This document shows positions 16,793 to 25,055 of a stretch of 64,000 nt of DNA, piece after piece. Source of the DNA: JBBPYR01 sp038199755 (GTDB taxonomy: Bacteria; Chloroflexota; Ktedonobacteria; Ktedonobacterales; Ktedonobacteraceae); NCBI GenBank assembly GCA_038199755.1, contig JBBPYR010000137.1:1-64000 (forward strand). Direction: 5' to 3'. Within the stretch, counting starts at the first letter, position 1; the number at the start of each line of letters is the position of its first letter. The notes below the pieces were generated by a model. It had not been told where the DNA came from, did no database searches, and was given only the letters and a program-made list of their open reading frames with translations. The position numbers and the translations under genes were made by a program.

Positions 16793-18196
16793 ATGTCTAA
16801 CCGTCACACATTCGCGGTCGCTACACTCGGCTGCAAGGTCAACCAAGCTGATAGCGAGGCCATTACAGAACAGATGCAGGCGGCAGGATATACACAACGC
16901 GAGTTTGGCGATACCGCCGATATCTACATCGTCAACACCTGCACCGTCACCCATCTCGGCGACCGCAGTTCGCGCTCTTTGATCGCACAGGCACATCGTC
17001 GTCACCCACACGCGACGCTGGTGGTAACGGGCTGCTACGCCGAACTTAATCCACAAGCGATAGCGGCACTACCGGGTGTCGATCTCGTGGTAGGAAACCA
17101 CGGCAAAGACGCACTTGTTACCGCCATTGAACAGCACACATCAGCTACTCCGACCGTAAGCGATTTGCCAGTTTCTGACACACCCAGAATAAGTGGTGCC
17201 CCTTTACCTATGCTGGCCCGTGACACACAACACATCGGCAGTGACCAACTATTAGTATTCCGAGCGGCGGAGCCTGAGCCACAAGCGGATAATGCTCCAC
17301 AATTAGCCTCACGTACTCGTGTGCAGATGAAGGTGCAGGATGGTTGTGATAATCGCTGCACATATTGTATCGTTCCCTCTGTACGTGGCAACTCACGCAG
17401 CCGCAGTATTGCATCAGTTGTCGAACATGTACAGCGTAAGGTGCGGGCGGGCTTTCAAGAAATTGTCTTGACTGGCATCCATCTGGGCGATTATCACCCC
17501 GATGATGATGAAAAGTATGATCTTGGCGACTTGATCGCAGCACTGTTGCGCGAAACCGATATACCACGCATTCGCGTCTCATCCTTGGAGCCAGAGGATT
17601 TTCGCCTCCAATGGTTGGAGCATTGGAGCAATTCGCGCATGTGTCGTCATCTACACCTTCCGATGCAGAGCGGCTCGGACACAATTCTGCGTCGCATGGC
17701 ACGCCACTATAACAGCACCCGATATCACACGATTATCAGTGAGGCAAAGCGGCTTGTGCCTGGCATTGCCATTAGCACCGACATCATTACCGGCTTTCCC
17801 GGCGAAAGCGATGCCGATTTTGAGCAGACCTATCAGCTTGCGCGGCAACTCGAGTTCGCCAAGTCGCATGTGTTCCGCTTCTCACCACGTCAGGGAACAG
17901 CCGCAGCTCGCATGAAGGGACACATCAAAGACGAGGTAAAGAAAGCACGTAGCGAACGCTTGCTCGCACTCAACGAGGAGCATAGTCGCCTGTTCCGCTC
18001 ACAATTCCTGGGTGAGGTCGTCCAGGTGTTAGTGGAACACCCTCGACATAACCGCTGGGAAGGCTTAACGGACAACTACCTGCGCGTCGAACTGCATAAC
18101 CTGCCCGAACGTGCCTCCAGTTGGCAACACTCCCTGCTAAATGCACGTTTACACTCCCTCGTAGACGATGGTGTATACGGTGAATATTGTGAATAG
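16793..18196 (+). CDS. mtaB: tRNA threonylcarbamoyladenosine methylthiotransferase MtaB
   Basis: About 467 residues with the methylthiotransferase order. The N-terminal UPF0004 domain has three cysteines in ATLGCKVNQADS, IVNTCTVTH and VVTGCYAELN. The radical-SAM core has CDNRCTYCIVP (CxxxCxxC for the 4Fe-4S cluster), and a TRAM-like tail binds RNA. The phrase TLGCKVNQ separates MtaB from MiaB and RimO. The enzyme converts t6A37 to ms2t6A37 in tRNAs reading ANN codons. The ATG at 16793 is preferred; the one at 16760 lies against the repeat and has no ribosome site. The 3' end overlaps the next gene. Confidence 0.92.
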   Translation: MSNRHTFAVATLGCKVNQADSEAITEQMQAAGYTQREFGDTADIYIVNTCTVTHLGDRSSRSLIAQAHRRHPHATLVVTGCYAELNPQAIAALPGVDLVVGNHGKDALVTAIEQHTSATPTVSDLPVSDTPRISGAPLPMLARDTQHIGSDQLLVFRAAEPEPQADNAPQLASRTRVQMKVQDGCDNRCTYCIVPSVRGNSRSRSIASVVEHVQRKVRAGFQEIVLTGIHLGDYHPDDDEKYDLGDLIAALLRETDIPRIRVSSLEPEDFRLQWLEHWSNSRMCRHLHLPMQSGSDTILRRMARHYNSTRYHTIISEAKRLVPGIAISTDIITGFPGESDADFEQTYQLARQLEFAKSHVFRFSPRQGTAAARMKGHIKDEVKKARSERLLALNEEHSRLFRSQFLGEVVQVLVEHPRHNRWEGLTDNYLRVELHNLPERASSWQHSLLNARLHSLVDDGVYGEYCE

Positions 18197-19304
18197 GTCC
18201 CGTATTGTGCTCCTCACCCTGTTACTCCTATTGCTCAGTGCGTGTGCGAACAACGGCACTGCATCCCCTTCCCCTACGACTAACACAATAACGCGTAAGG
18301 GTGTTCAAGCACTTACGCCATCAATTTCGGCTATAGGAAATTTTGCGGAGTATGCCTTGCCACAGACGGGCAGTGGCTTGATGCGTCCAGCCATTGATCG
18401 GCGGGGGCGGCTCTGGTTTGGTGAGATGAGTCGCAATTATCTGGCGATGTTTGATCCACGCACACGGCAGTTTGAGCAGATGCAGCCGCCTCATGGCGCC
18501 TATGGAATCATGGGGATCGCCGTGGCCGCTGACGATACGATCTGGTTCGCCGAACAAAACGCGAACTATATCGGTCACTATGAGCCTACGACAAAACACT
18601 TTGCGCAGTATGCTTTGCCCAGCTTCAAAGTACCCGATCCTGCCAACGCCAAAAACATGTTGACGCTACCCAGCGCGCCCAATGATCTGGTGATTGATAG
18701 GCATGGGAATATCTGGTTTACTGAACTGAATGCTGACGCGATTGGCATGCTGGACAGCCACAGCGGAACGATCAAACAATACCCGCTTGACGCGCAGAGA
18801 AGTATCCAGAAGCTCAACCCCTATGGTATTACCCTCGATGCACGGGGGGATGTCTGGTTTACTGAGGCAAGCAATAGTCAGCTTGGACACCTTCACCCTG
18901 CGACGGGGCTGATTGATTATTTCAGGACGCCCGACCCGACAAATCCGCTGATGGAGGTCGCGGCTGATACGCAAGGTCATATCTGGGCAACTGCGTTCAA
19001 CGCGGGACAGCTTATCATGTTTGATACAGCCACAAAGCACTTCAGCGTGTATCACGCGCGGGGCGCAGCAGGTAGTGCGGGTGGATTATACGGGCTCACG
19101 GTGACAGCTGATGGCGAGGTCTGGCTCACGGTTTCTACAGAGAATGCCATTGCGCGTTTAGATGTACAGGCGCATCGCTTTGTCTATTATGCTATTCCCT
19201 CGCCAAGCAGCTTGCCATTAGGTATCGTTGCTGGGCTGAACAATCATAGTTTCTGGTTTACCGAGGCTGGCATAGACAAAATCGGCATGTTGATAGTGCG
19301 CTAA
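18168..19304 (+). CDS. Secreted lipoprotein with Vgb-like beta-propeller
   Basis: The 378-residue product has a lipoprotein signal (IVLLTLLLLLLSAC, lipobox LSAC) and then repeated IWFTE/LWFGE blades as in the virginiamycin B lyase-like seven-blade propeller (LWFGEMSRN, IWFAEQNAN, IWFTELNAD, VWFTEASNS, IWATAFNAG, FWFTEAG). Proteins of this group are often called streptogramin lyase, but most are uncharacterised surface propellers. It overlaps the end of mtaB by up to 29 bases; GTG codons at 18180 and 18189 are alternative starts. The stop codon lies inside a 23-bp hairpin. Confidence 0.75.
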   Translation: MVYTVNIVNRSRIVLLTLLLLLLSACANNGTASPSPTTNTITRKGVQALTPSISAIGNFAEYALPQTGSGLMRPAIDRRGRLWFGEMSRNYLAMFDPRTRQFEQMQPPHGAYGIMGIAVAADDTIWFAEQNANYIGHYEPTTKHFAQYALPSFKVPDPANAKNMLTLPSAPNDLVIDRHGNIWFTELNADAIGMLDSHSGTIKQYPLDAQRSIQKLNPYGITLDARGDVWFTEASNSQLGHLHPATGLIDYFRTPDPTNPLMEVAADTQGHIWATAFNAGQLIMFDTATKHFSVYHARGAAGSAGGLYGLTVTADGEVWLTVSTENAIARLDVQAHRFVYYAIPSPSSLPLGIVAGLNNHSFWFTEAGIDKIGMLIVR

Positions 19305-19339
19305 CACGATGGGTGCATCGTGTTAGCGCACTATCAACA
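19288..19339. terminator. Bidirectional terminator overlapping a stop codon
   Basis: A perfect 23-bp stem (19288-19310 with 19317-19339) and a 6-base loop. Its left arm includes the last codons and TAA (19302-19304) of the propeller lipoprotein, and the right arm ends two bases before the stop of the convergent S9 peptidase. Confidence 0.75.
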
Positions 19340-19341
19340 GA

Positions 19342-21384
19342 CTATTTCAGGTACTTGGCAAACCAGGATTGGATGTGGCGTAGGCGTTCGAGGCGCGAGT
19401 GGGGATGACCACCACGCGACAGGCCGTGGCTCTGCCCATCGAAACGCACCAGTCGTACCTCACGTCCCAGATATTTGAGGGAGGCAAAAAGCTGCTCTGC
19501 CTGCTCGATGGGGCAGCGCAGGTCTTGATCGCTATGAATAATCAAGAGCGGCGTGTGCATATCTTGCACATAGTGAATAGGAGACATGTGCATGTAACTT
19601 TCCAGAGACTCCCACGGCGTTGTTTCCAAGTTATCATAGCCCAGGTCCCAACCAACATCGCCAGAACCGAACATCGAGGCGAGGTTCACCACGCTGCGGT
19701 CAGTCACCGCCACCTTGAAGCGGTCATAGTGACCGATGAGCCAGTTGGTCATGAAACCGCCATAGCTGCCCCCAGTCACACCTAGCCGCTGCTCATCAAT
19801 GTAGCCGCGCTCAATCAGCTTGTCAAGTCCCATCATAATATCAATGGAGTCTTTTTCGCCCCAGGCACCATGCACGGCAAAGGAGAAATCATAGCCATAG
19901 CCACAGCTCCCCCGTGGGTTGGTGAAGAACACGACATAACCTTCTGCCACGAGCAGTTGCATCTCGTGGAAGAAACCATAGCCATATTGTGTCTGCGGAC
20001 CACCATGAATCTCGATCACCAACGGATACTTTTTCGTGGGATCGAAGTCCTTGGGCTTCATAATCCAGCCATCAATATCCCAGTTATCGGCTCCCTTGTA
20101 GGGCATGTATTCAAGCGAGGCCAGTGTCAACTCGTTAAAGAGGGGGCCATTGCAATCCGTCACGCGTTGCAGCTCGCCGGAAAGCGATGTTGAACGCACG
20201 AAGACCTCCTGTGGGCGCACCGGATTACCGATCAGCAATGCGATCTTGCTTTTTGAGGCGTCCAACGAGAAATCGCGCACATGCACATCGCCAGGAGTGA
20301 GTGTCGGCGGCTCTTTTCCTGCTCCACTCGTGGGGATGGCATACACACGCGAGGCCCCACGATAGGAAGCCAGCACATAGAGAATGCTGTCATCAGGCGA
20401 CCAGATCGGCTGTGGCATCAAGTGCTCGTCGCCTATATCGCTATTGGTCCAGTCCATGCCCGTGCCCGCGAAATCAGGCGTAAGGTTGGTAGCTTTTTCC
20501 TTCTCAGCACTGCTCGCGATGCGATACAGATAATGATGGCCACCGGAACGGAACTTTTTCGCTCCAAGAAAGGCGATTTTTTGGCCATCAGACGACCAGG
20601 AGGGTGAACTACAAGACATAGTGCTATCAGTCAGGCAACGCACGGTGCCAGCTTTTCCATCGGTCAGCGTGAGCGTGTAGATGTCTGAGCCAAGATAGGT
20701 CCAGCGATCATCGGCACGATTAGAGGTAAAGGCGATTTGGGTGCCATCGGGAGACCAGGTGGCGTCGCCATCATCCCAATCACCATCGGTCAACTGTTGT
20801 GCCTCCCCCTGACCAGCGTTGGCAGCAATCAGGAAGAGATGGGAACGACGCTCATTGATGAAGCCCACGCCATCGAGCCGATACCACAAATTGTCGAGCA
20901 CTCGCACCTTGGGCAGCGGCTTGCCATCGTCCGTCTCTTTGTCGCTGGATCCCACGGCTGCGCTAAAAAGCAGCTGCTTGCTATCGGGCGACCAGGCCGG
21001 GGATGAGGCTCCGTGCTCCATAAACGTCAGTTGCTGTGCTTCACCACCATCCACTGGCAGTATCCAGATTTGCGGCTTGTCCTTGCCCAGTTTCTTATGT
21101 TCTTTCGAGGGCTTATCCGTTAACTCGCCTTCACGCGTCGAGACAAACGCTAGAAAGCGACCATTCGGCGACCACGTGGGATCGTTAGCATTCGAGCTGC
21201 TACCCGTATAGCGGCGCGCCTCGCCACCATCCGTGGGGGCCACCCAGATCGCTGAACGATATTCATGCTTATGTTCATCAATCGTGGTAATCACAAAAGC
21301 GACACGCCGCCCATCCGGCGAGATACGCGGCCTACCCACAAATTTCATCTTGTAGAGGTCTTCTACCGTTATTGCTCGTGACAT
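19342..21384 (-). CDS. S9 family peptidase (acylaminoacyl/prolyl oligopeptidase type)
   Basis: A 680-residue serine peptidase. The first 400 residues form a WD/TolB-like beta-propeller with many SPDG and WSPDG repeats. The C-terminal alpha/beta-hydrolase has the nucleophile in GVTGGSYGGFMTNW, the acid in IIHSDQDLRCP and the histidine in DGQSHGLSRGG. The length and order match dipeptidyl or acylaminoacyl peptidases, which cut short peptides in the cytoplasm; no signal peptide is seen. It is transcribed alone or with the upstream methyltransferase/carboxypeptidase pair, 116 bases away. Confidence 0.93.
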   Translation of the reverse strand: MSRAITVEDLYKMKFVGRPRISPDGRRVAFVITTIDEHKHEYRSAIWVAPTDGGEARRYTGSSSNANDPTWSPNGRFLAFVSTREGELTDKPSKEHKKLGKDKPQIWILPVDGGEAQQLTFMEHGASSPAWSPDSKQLLFSAAVGSSDKETDDGKPLPKVRVLDNLWYRLDGVGFINERRSHLFLIAANAGQGEAQQLTDGDWDDGDATWSPDGTQIAFTSNRADDRWTYLGSDIYTLTLTDGKAGTVRCLTDSTMSCSSPSWSSDGQKIAFLGAKKFRSGGHHYLYRIASSAEKEKATNLTPDFAGTGMDWTNSDIGDEHLMPQPIWSPDDSILYVLASYRGASRVYAIPTSGAGKEPPTLTPGDVHVRDFSLDASKSKIALLIGNPVRPQEVFVRSTSLSGELQRVTDCNGPLFNELTLASLEYMPYKGADNWDIDGWIMKPKDFDPTKKYPLVIEIHGGPQTQYGYGFFHEMQLLVAEGYVVFFTNPRGSCGYGYDFSFAVHGAWGEKDSIDIMMGLDKLIERGYIDEQRLGVTGGSYGGFMTNWLIGHYDRFKVAVTDRSVVNLASMFGSGDVGWDLGYDNLETTPWESLESYMHMSPIHYVQDMHTPLLIIHSDQDLRCPIEQAEQLFASLKYLGREVRLVRFDGQSHGLSRGGHPHSRLERLRHIQSWFAKYLK

Positions 21385-21500
21385 GTTTTATTGCTTGTCC
21401 TCTCTATAGGAAGTAATGACATTGTCATAGCATATCATCTTGTGTGCGTTTTGTGAACACTTCGCGCTCAACCATTCACAATATTGTGGAGAAATCGTTC

Positions 21501-22160
21501 CTATTTATGAGCAACAATAATCTCAGAGGGCATGGTGTGGCGCATATATTCGCGCTCAACCCGTTGGAAGCCTGCCGCCACTACAAAGTTTTGTAACAAG
21601 ACGGGGCGACAGCCAAGCAAGAGATAAGGCACAAGCCCTTGCGGCAAACGGCTATACAGGCGTTCATAGGCATTCATGCCCGTATCGTCCTGCTTGCTCA
21701 TGTTGACCAAGGCGAGCCGTCCAGCAGGCTTGAGCACGCGGCGAAACTCGGCGAGGACCACGGGTATGTCGGCAAGGGGCATCAAGTCGAACATATAGCT
21801 ATTGTAGAGTACATCAAACGTACCATCGGGAAAGGGGAGGTGATGGGTGTCGGCAACTTGCAAGTTGACGTTATCGTAACCAGCTGCCTTCACCACCTGT
21901 TGCGCTTTTGCCAACATCTTTGGCGAGAGTTCGACGCCATAGACGGTGTTTGAACGCGGCAGGCGTTGCAGCAGTTCTATTAAGGTCGCGCCGATGCCAA
22001 AGGCGACTTCGAGCACACAATCCGTTGCTTGAATGTTCGCCAGTGTAACGCCGCGTAGTCGCGGTTTGCGTTCTATGGGCGCATAGATGACTCCATAGAA
22101 TACGCTGGCAAAATCGTAAGCGCGACGAATGGTGTCTGTCGGCGCGACCGCTTCGATCAT
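21501..22160 (-). CDS. Class I SAM-dependent methyltransferase (UbiE/MenG-like)
   Basis: A 219-residue protein with the Rossmann methyltransferase motifs: CVLEVAFGIGATLIELL (motif I), YGVELSPKMLAKAQQ, ADTHHLPFPDGTFDVLYNSYMFDL and EFRRVLKPAGRLALVNMSK. The layout is that of UbiE/COQ5-type small-molecule methyltransferases. The start ATG overlaps the stop of the M14 carboxypeptidase by four bases, so the two are translationally coupled. The substrate is not evident. Confidence 0.85.
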   Translation of the reverse strand: MIEAVAPTDTIRRAYDFASVFYGVIYAPIERKPRLRGVTLANIQATDCVLEVAFGIGATLIELLQRLPRSNTVYGVELSPKMLAKAQQVVKAAGYDNVNLQVADTHHLPFPDGTFDVLYNSYMFDLMPLADIPVVLAEFRRVLKPAGRLALVNMSKQDDTGMNAYERLYSRLPQGLVPYLLLGCRPVLLQNFVVAAGFQRVEREYMRHTMPSEIIVAHK

Positions 22161-23887
22161 GAGGCCGACACCTCTAGCACGAGCGTTTTGTGAATCGTAC
22201 CCGCCCTTTGTGAGCGAATCGTCAGTTCAAGCTGGCTGCCCTGAGCACCTTTTAGTACCCATTCGATTTTACAGAGGTTGTCGGTGGGTGAGCCAGCACC
22301 AAACAACTTGTTGGAGCGACCTTCCAATTGCCCAACCTCTTGCTTCCGTTCGCCGCAAATGAGGGTCACGGCCTCCGTAACGCTAAGTTCGATCTCGATG
22401 GGGCGCACGATCTTACGCTCTTTGGCTTTTAAGCTGGTATAGGTCGGTAAAAAGCCATTGTTCTCGATCACGAGCACGACATGATAGACGCCCTCCGCTT
22501 GCGGCTCGACCTTGAGGGTGCGAATACTCAGACGAGGGTTAAGCGCGGCATGGGCAAGCGTAAAACGGCTATGCTTTTCGCACAGTTCAGGCAGATATTT
22601 GAGTGGCGCGTTCTGCTCGTAGAGTTTGTATTTCCAACCGCCAATTTCGACTGGTCCCAGCTGTGGATGGTTGAACGGCTGCCAATCCTGAAAGGCTTCA
22701 CCCTGCACCTCTTCATCATTCCAACGCATCAGTTTTTCGTCGTCCTCTTCGGGATGCCAGCGTTTCCAGGCAATGAAGTCGCGCACGCCATTTGGGGATG
22801 TGATGCCAGCAATGGTGGGCATGTCCCATAGCTCGGTGGTGAAGCCAAACCATCCCAGGTGATCATAGACATAATCATCCATCGCGCCATATGTCACCCC
22901 TTTGGGATCGTAGCGAAAGCCATGATAGGTCGAAACGCAGGGATACCCCGTGATCTGTGTGCCACGCTCACCAAGAACTTTAAACACCTCCAGATCACGC
23001 GTTGGCATATGGTCATCGGCGTGGGTGCTATAGGGACGGAGCAACACACCAGCATAGGTGTGATAGGTGAGGAAGCCAGAAATATTGGGATGGGTGCGCC
23101 AGAACTCTGCCTCTGCCCGCGTCTCTGGCTCCGAGAAGGGATAAGGACCGGCGCCATATTGCGTTCCCTCCGGTGCCCACTCGTAGGGATAGTTGCGATT
23201 AATGTCTAGCCCTTCTCGGCGCGGGGCGATGGGAATGGTGTAGCCATCGAAGTTGCGAATCAGTCCCTCGGTCAGCAGATGATAGTACTCGCCACCCTCT
23301 TCGTCGATCTCGCGCCGCCGCATAATTCGTGGGTCCTTGCTCGAACATTTCCAAGCACCATTGGGGTCTTTGATGCGCATATCGAGGATTTCGCCATCGC
23401 CATCCACATCCGCAGGATATAAGCCGTCACGCTCATCTTCATAGGGATAGGGGCGTGTGCTGCTGCGCAGGTAGTAAGGCGTGGTGAGATAGCGTTCCGC
23501 ACCATCGACGCTGATGCGCGGCATCAGATACACAACCGAGCGGTCGAGCAGGTGCGTAATTGCCTCGTCACTGCCATAACGCGTCAGATAGGACCAGAGT
23601 GTATAGAGCACAACAGTTGAGCCTGTCACCTCGCCTGCGTGCGTGTTGCCATCAATCCAGTATGCAGGCTTTTCCAGGTCTGGTCCGGTCTGTTTATTGG
23701 TCAAGGTGATGAGCCACAACTCGCGTCCCTCCAGGCTTTTGCCAATCGAGGTAATAGACGCCAGTTGTGGATGTGCTTCAACCAGTTCGTGAAGCAGTCT
23801 GGTCAAAACATCGTAAGTATAAAAGGAAAAAATACGATTTTCTGGGTCAAAATTCTGATGAATAATGGCTTCTGGCATGCGGAACAT
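22157..23887 (-). CDS. M14 family zinc carboxypeptidase
   Basis: The 576-residue protein has the M14 zinc site: HAGE in IDGNTHAGEVTGS gives His and Glu ligands, the third His is in GFLTYHTYAGVLLRPYS, and the catalytic Glu is in FTTELWDMPTIAG. About 170 residues follow the peptidase domain and look like a beta-rich accessory domain. No signal peptide is seen, so it may act inside the cell. AAGGAA lies five bases before the ATG. It is coupled to the methyltransferase downstream. Confidence 0.9.
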   Translation of the reverse strand: MFRMPEAIIHQNFDPENRIFSFYTYDVLTRLLHELVEAHPQLASITSIGKSLEGRELWLITLTNKQTGPDLEKPAYWIDGNTHAGEVTGSTVVLYTLWSYLTRYGSDEAITHLLDRSVVYLMPRISVDGAERYLTTPYYLRSSTRPYPYEDERDGLYPADVDGDGEILDMRIKDPNGAWKCSSKDPRIMRRREIDEEGGEYYHLLTEGLIRNFDGYTIPIAPRREGLDINRNYPYEWAPEGTQYGAGPYPFSEPETRAEAEFWRTHPNISGFLTYHTYAGVLLRPYSTHADDHMPTRDLEVFKVLGERGTQITGYPCVSTYHGFRYDPKGVTYGAMDDYVYDHLGWFGFTTELWDMPTIAGITSPNGVRDFIAWKRWHPEEDDEKLMRWNDEEVQGEAFQDWQPFNHPQLGPVEIGGWKYKLYEQNAPLKYLPELCEKHSRFTLAHAALNPRLSIRTLKVEPQAEGVYHVVLVIENNGFLPTYTSLKAKERKIVRPIEIELSVTEAVTLICGERKQEVGQLEGRSNKLFGAGSPTDNLCKIEWVLKGAQGSQLELTIRSQRAGTIHKTLVLEVSAS

Positions 23888-23955
23888 GTTTCCTTAAAAG
23901 TACTAAATAGGTGCTACTACACAAACAGCGGCAGTGTATCGTTGAGACAGCAAGG

Positions 23956-24783
23956 CTAGCGACGACGACGACTACGTTGTTCCTGAGAAAGAGCGATATC
24001 AAGCGTTTCGTGAAGGCGTTCAAAATCATCGACATCGAGTTGCAATTCGACGGCGGGTAAATCGTCAACACGAGTGCGACCCTCTTCAAAGAGTTGTAGC
24101 ACCATCACCAGTTCCACCTCTAGCTCATCTAGTCCGTCCTCGTGCTCCAATTCATCCGCCACATCTTCCTCATCCTCATCTTCATCGTCATCATCACCCA
24201 CAGTCGCCTGTGGCACAAACTCAATGTTGGTGCGCGCACACTTAAAGCGACTCGTCAGCTTCAAGGCATCGGTTGACATCTCCTCGGCAAGTTCGCGTAC
24301 CACCTCCATCATTTGGATGAAGGCATCTTGCAACTGCTCCAGGGCGTCTTCCTCTTCGCTCGTGACCTCCGACTCTGCTGATAGCTCTCCGCTCAACTGT
24401 CCAGTATTGCCTTCGGGCAGGCGTTGTCGTGCCAATTCATTCAACTGTTTCAGCGTCTGGGCGAACGCAGGCGAAAACGCGCTTTCGCGTTCATTTGTTT
24501 TTGTACCTTCTTGTGCCTCTGGCTCGTCTCCATTGAGCGAGGGAAGCACCGTATCCTCGTCATCGTCTTCGTCATCATCCAGATTCAACCCGATAGCGGC
24601 TTCTATGCCGAGTATTTGATCGTGAAGCTGCTCTGCTGCCTCACGGGTCATATAGGCGGTTACCCGTGCTTGCCGTGACGCAGCCAAAAATTGAAATTGG
24701 GGCCAATCGCGGTATTGTTCTCGGCGGCGCAAGTAGCGCATGTCTACCAGACCTAACGTATCTAGCCGCAACGAAAGTTCCAT
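23956..24783 (-). CDS. Highly acidic protein of unknown function
   Basis: The 275-residue protein is preceded by GAGGAG seven bases before its ATG, so it looks expressed. The N-terminal 60 residues are ordinary and helical; they are followed by runs of Asp/Glu (DDDEDDDED near 70, DDDDEDEDEED near 200) and helical segments rich in Glu and Leu, then a short basic tail (RSRRRR). I recognise no family. The acidic runs could bind cations or basic partners; this is speculation. Confidence 0.6.
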   Translation of the reverse strand: MELSLRLDTLGLVDMRYLRRREQYRDWPQFQFLAASRQARVTAYMTREAAEQLHDQILGIEAAIGLNLDDDEDDDEDTVLPSLNGDEPEAQEGTKTNERESAFSPAFAQTLKQLNELARQRLPEGNTGQLSGELSAESEVTSEEEDALEQLQDAFIQMMEVVRELAEEMSTDALKLTSRFKCARTNIEFVPQATVGDDDDEDEDEEDVADELEHEDGLDELEVELVMVLQLFEEGRTRVDDLPAVELQLDVDDFERLHETLDIALSQEQRSRRRR

Positions 24784-24983
24784 GCATCACTCCTCAATTA
24801 GGTAGAATGAGTTCTCTCTGTGCGATACAACCACCAAAGATATACAATTCCACCTCGTTCACGCTTCTCTTTTGTTATCATTATCAAAGCACCCAAAGTC
24901 TGAAAGAGAGATGGAGTAAATTGCCTGCTTCATGGTGTACTTCATCATCATACCACCGATAAGCACAATTGCCAAAAGCAAAT

Positions 24984-25055
24984 AAAAAGAGGCTGTGGTC
25001 GGTCATGTACACGCTCACTAACGGTGGTGTATATGACCGACCACAGCCTCTTTTT
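24984..25055 (-). terminator. Terminator after the giant membrane protein gene
   Basis: Arms 24984-25012 and 25027-25055 form a 29-bp stem with a single mismatch and a 14-base loop, ending directly at the stop codon of the minus-strand gene. The outer AAAAAGAGGCTGTGG gives the U-tract in the transcript. The rest of the gap from 24784 shows no gene. Confidence 0.8.

Noticed and set aside
18168..19304. Streptogramin resistance lyase
   Set aside because: The propeller repeats are shared by many unrelated surface proteins, and the protein is a lipoprotein unlike cytoplasmic Vgb.
24074..24619. Serine-rich reading on the plus strand
   Set aside because: It is the antisense of the Asp/Glu-rich gene (GAT/GAG runs read as serine codons) and has no ribosome binding site.
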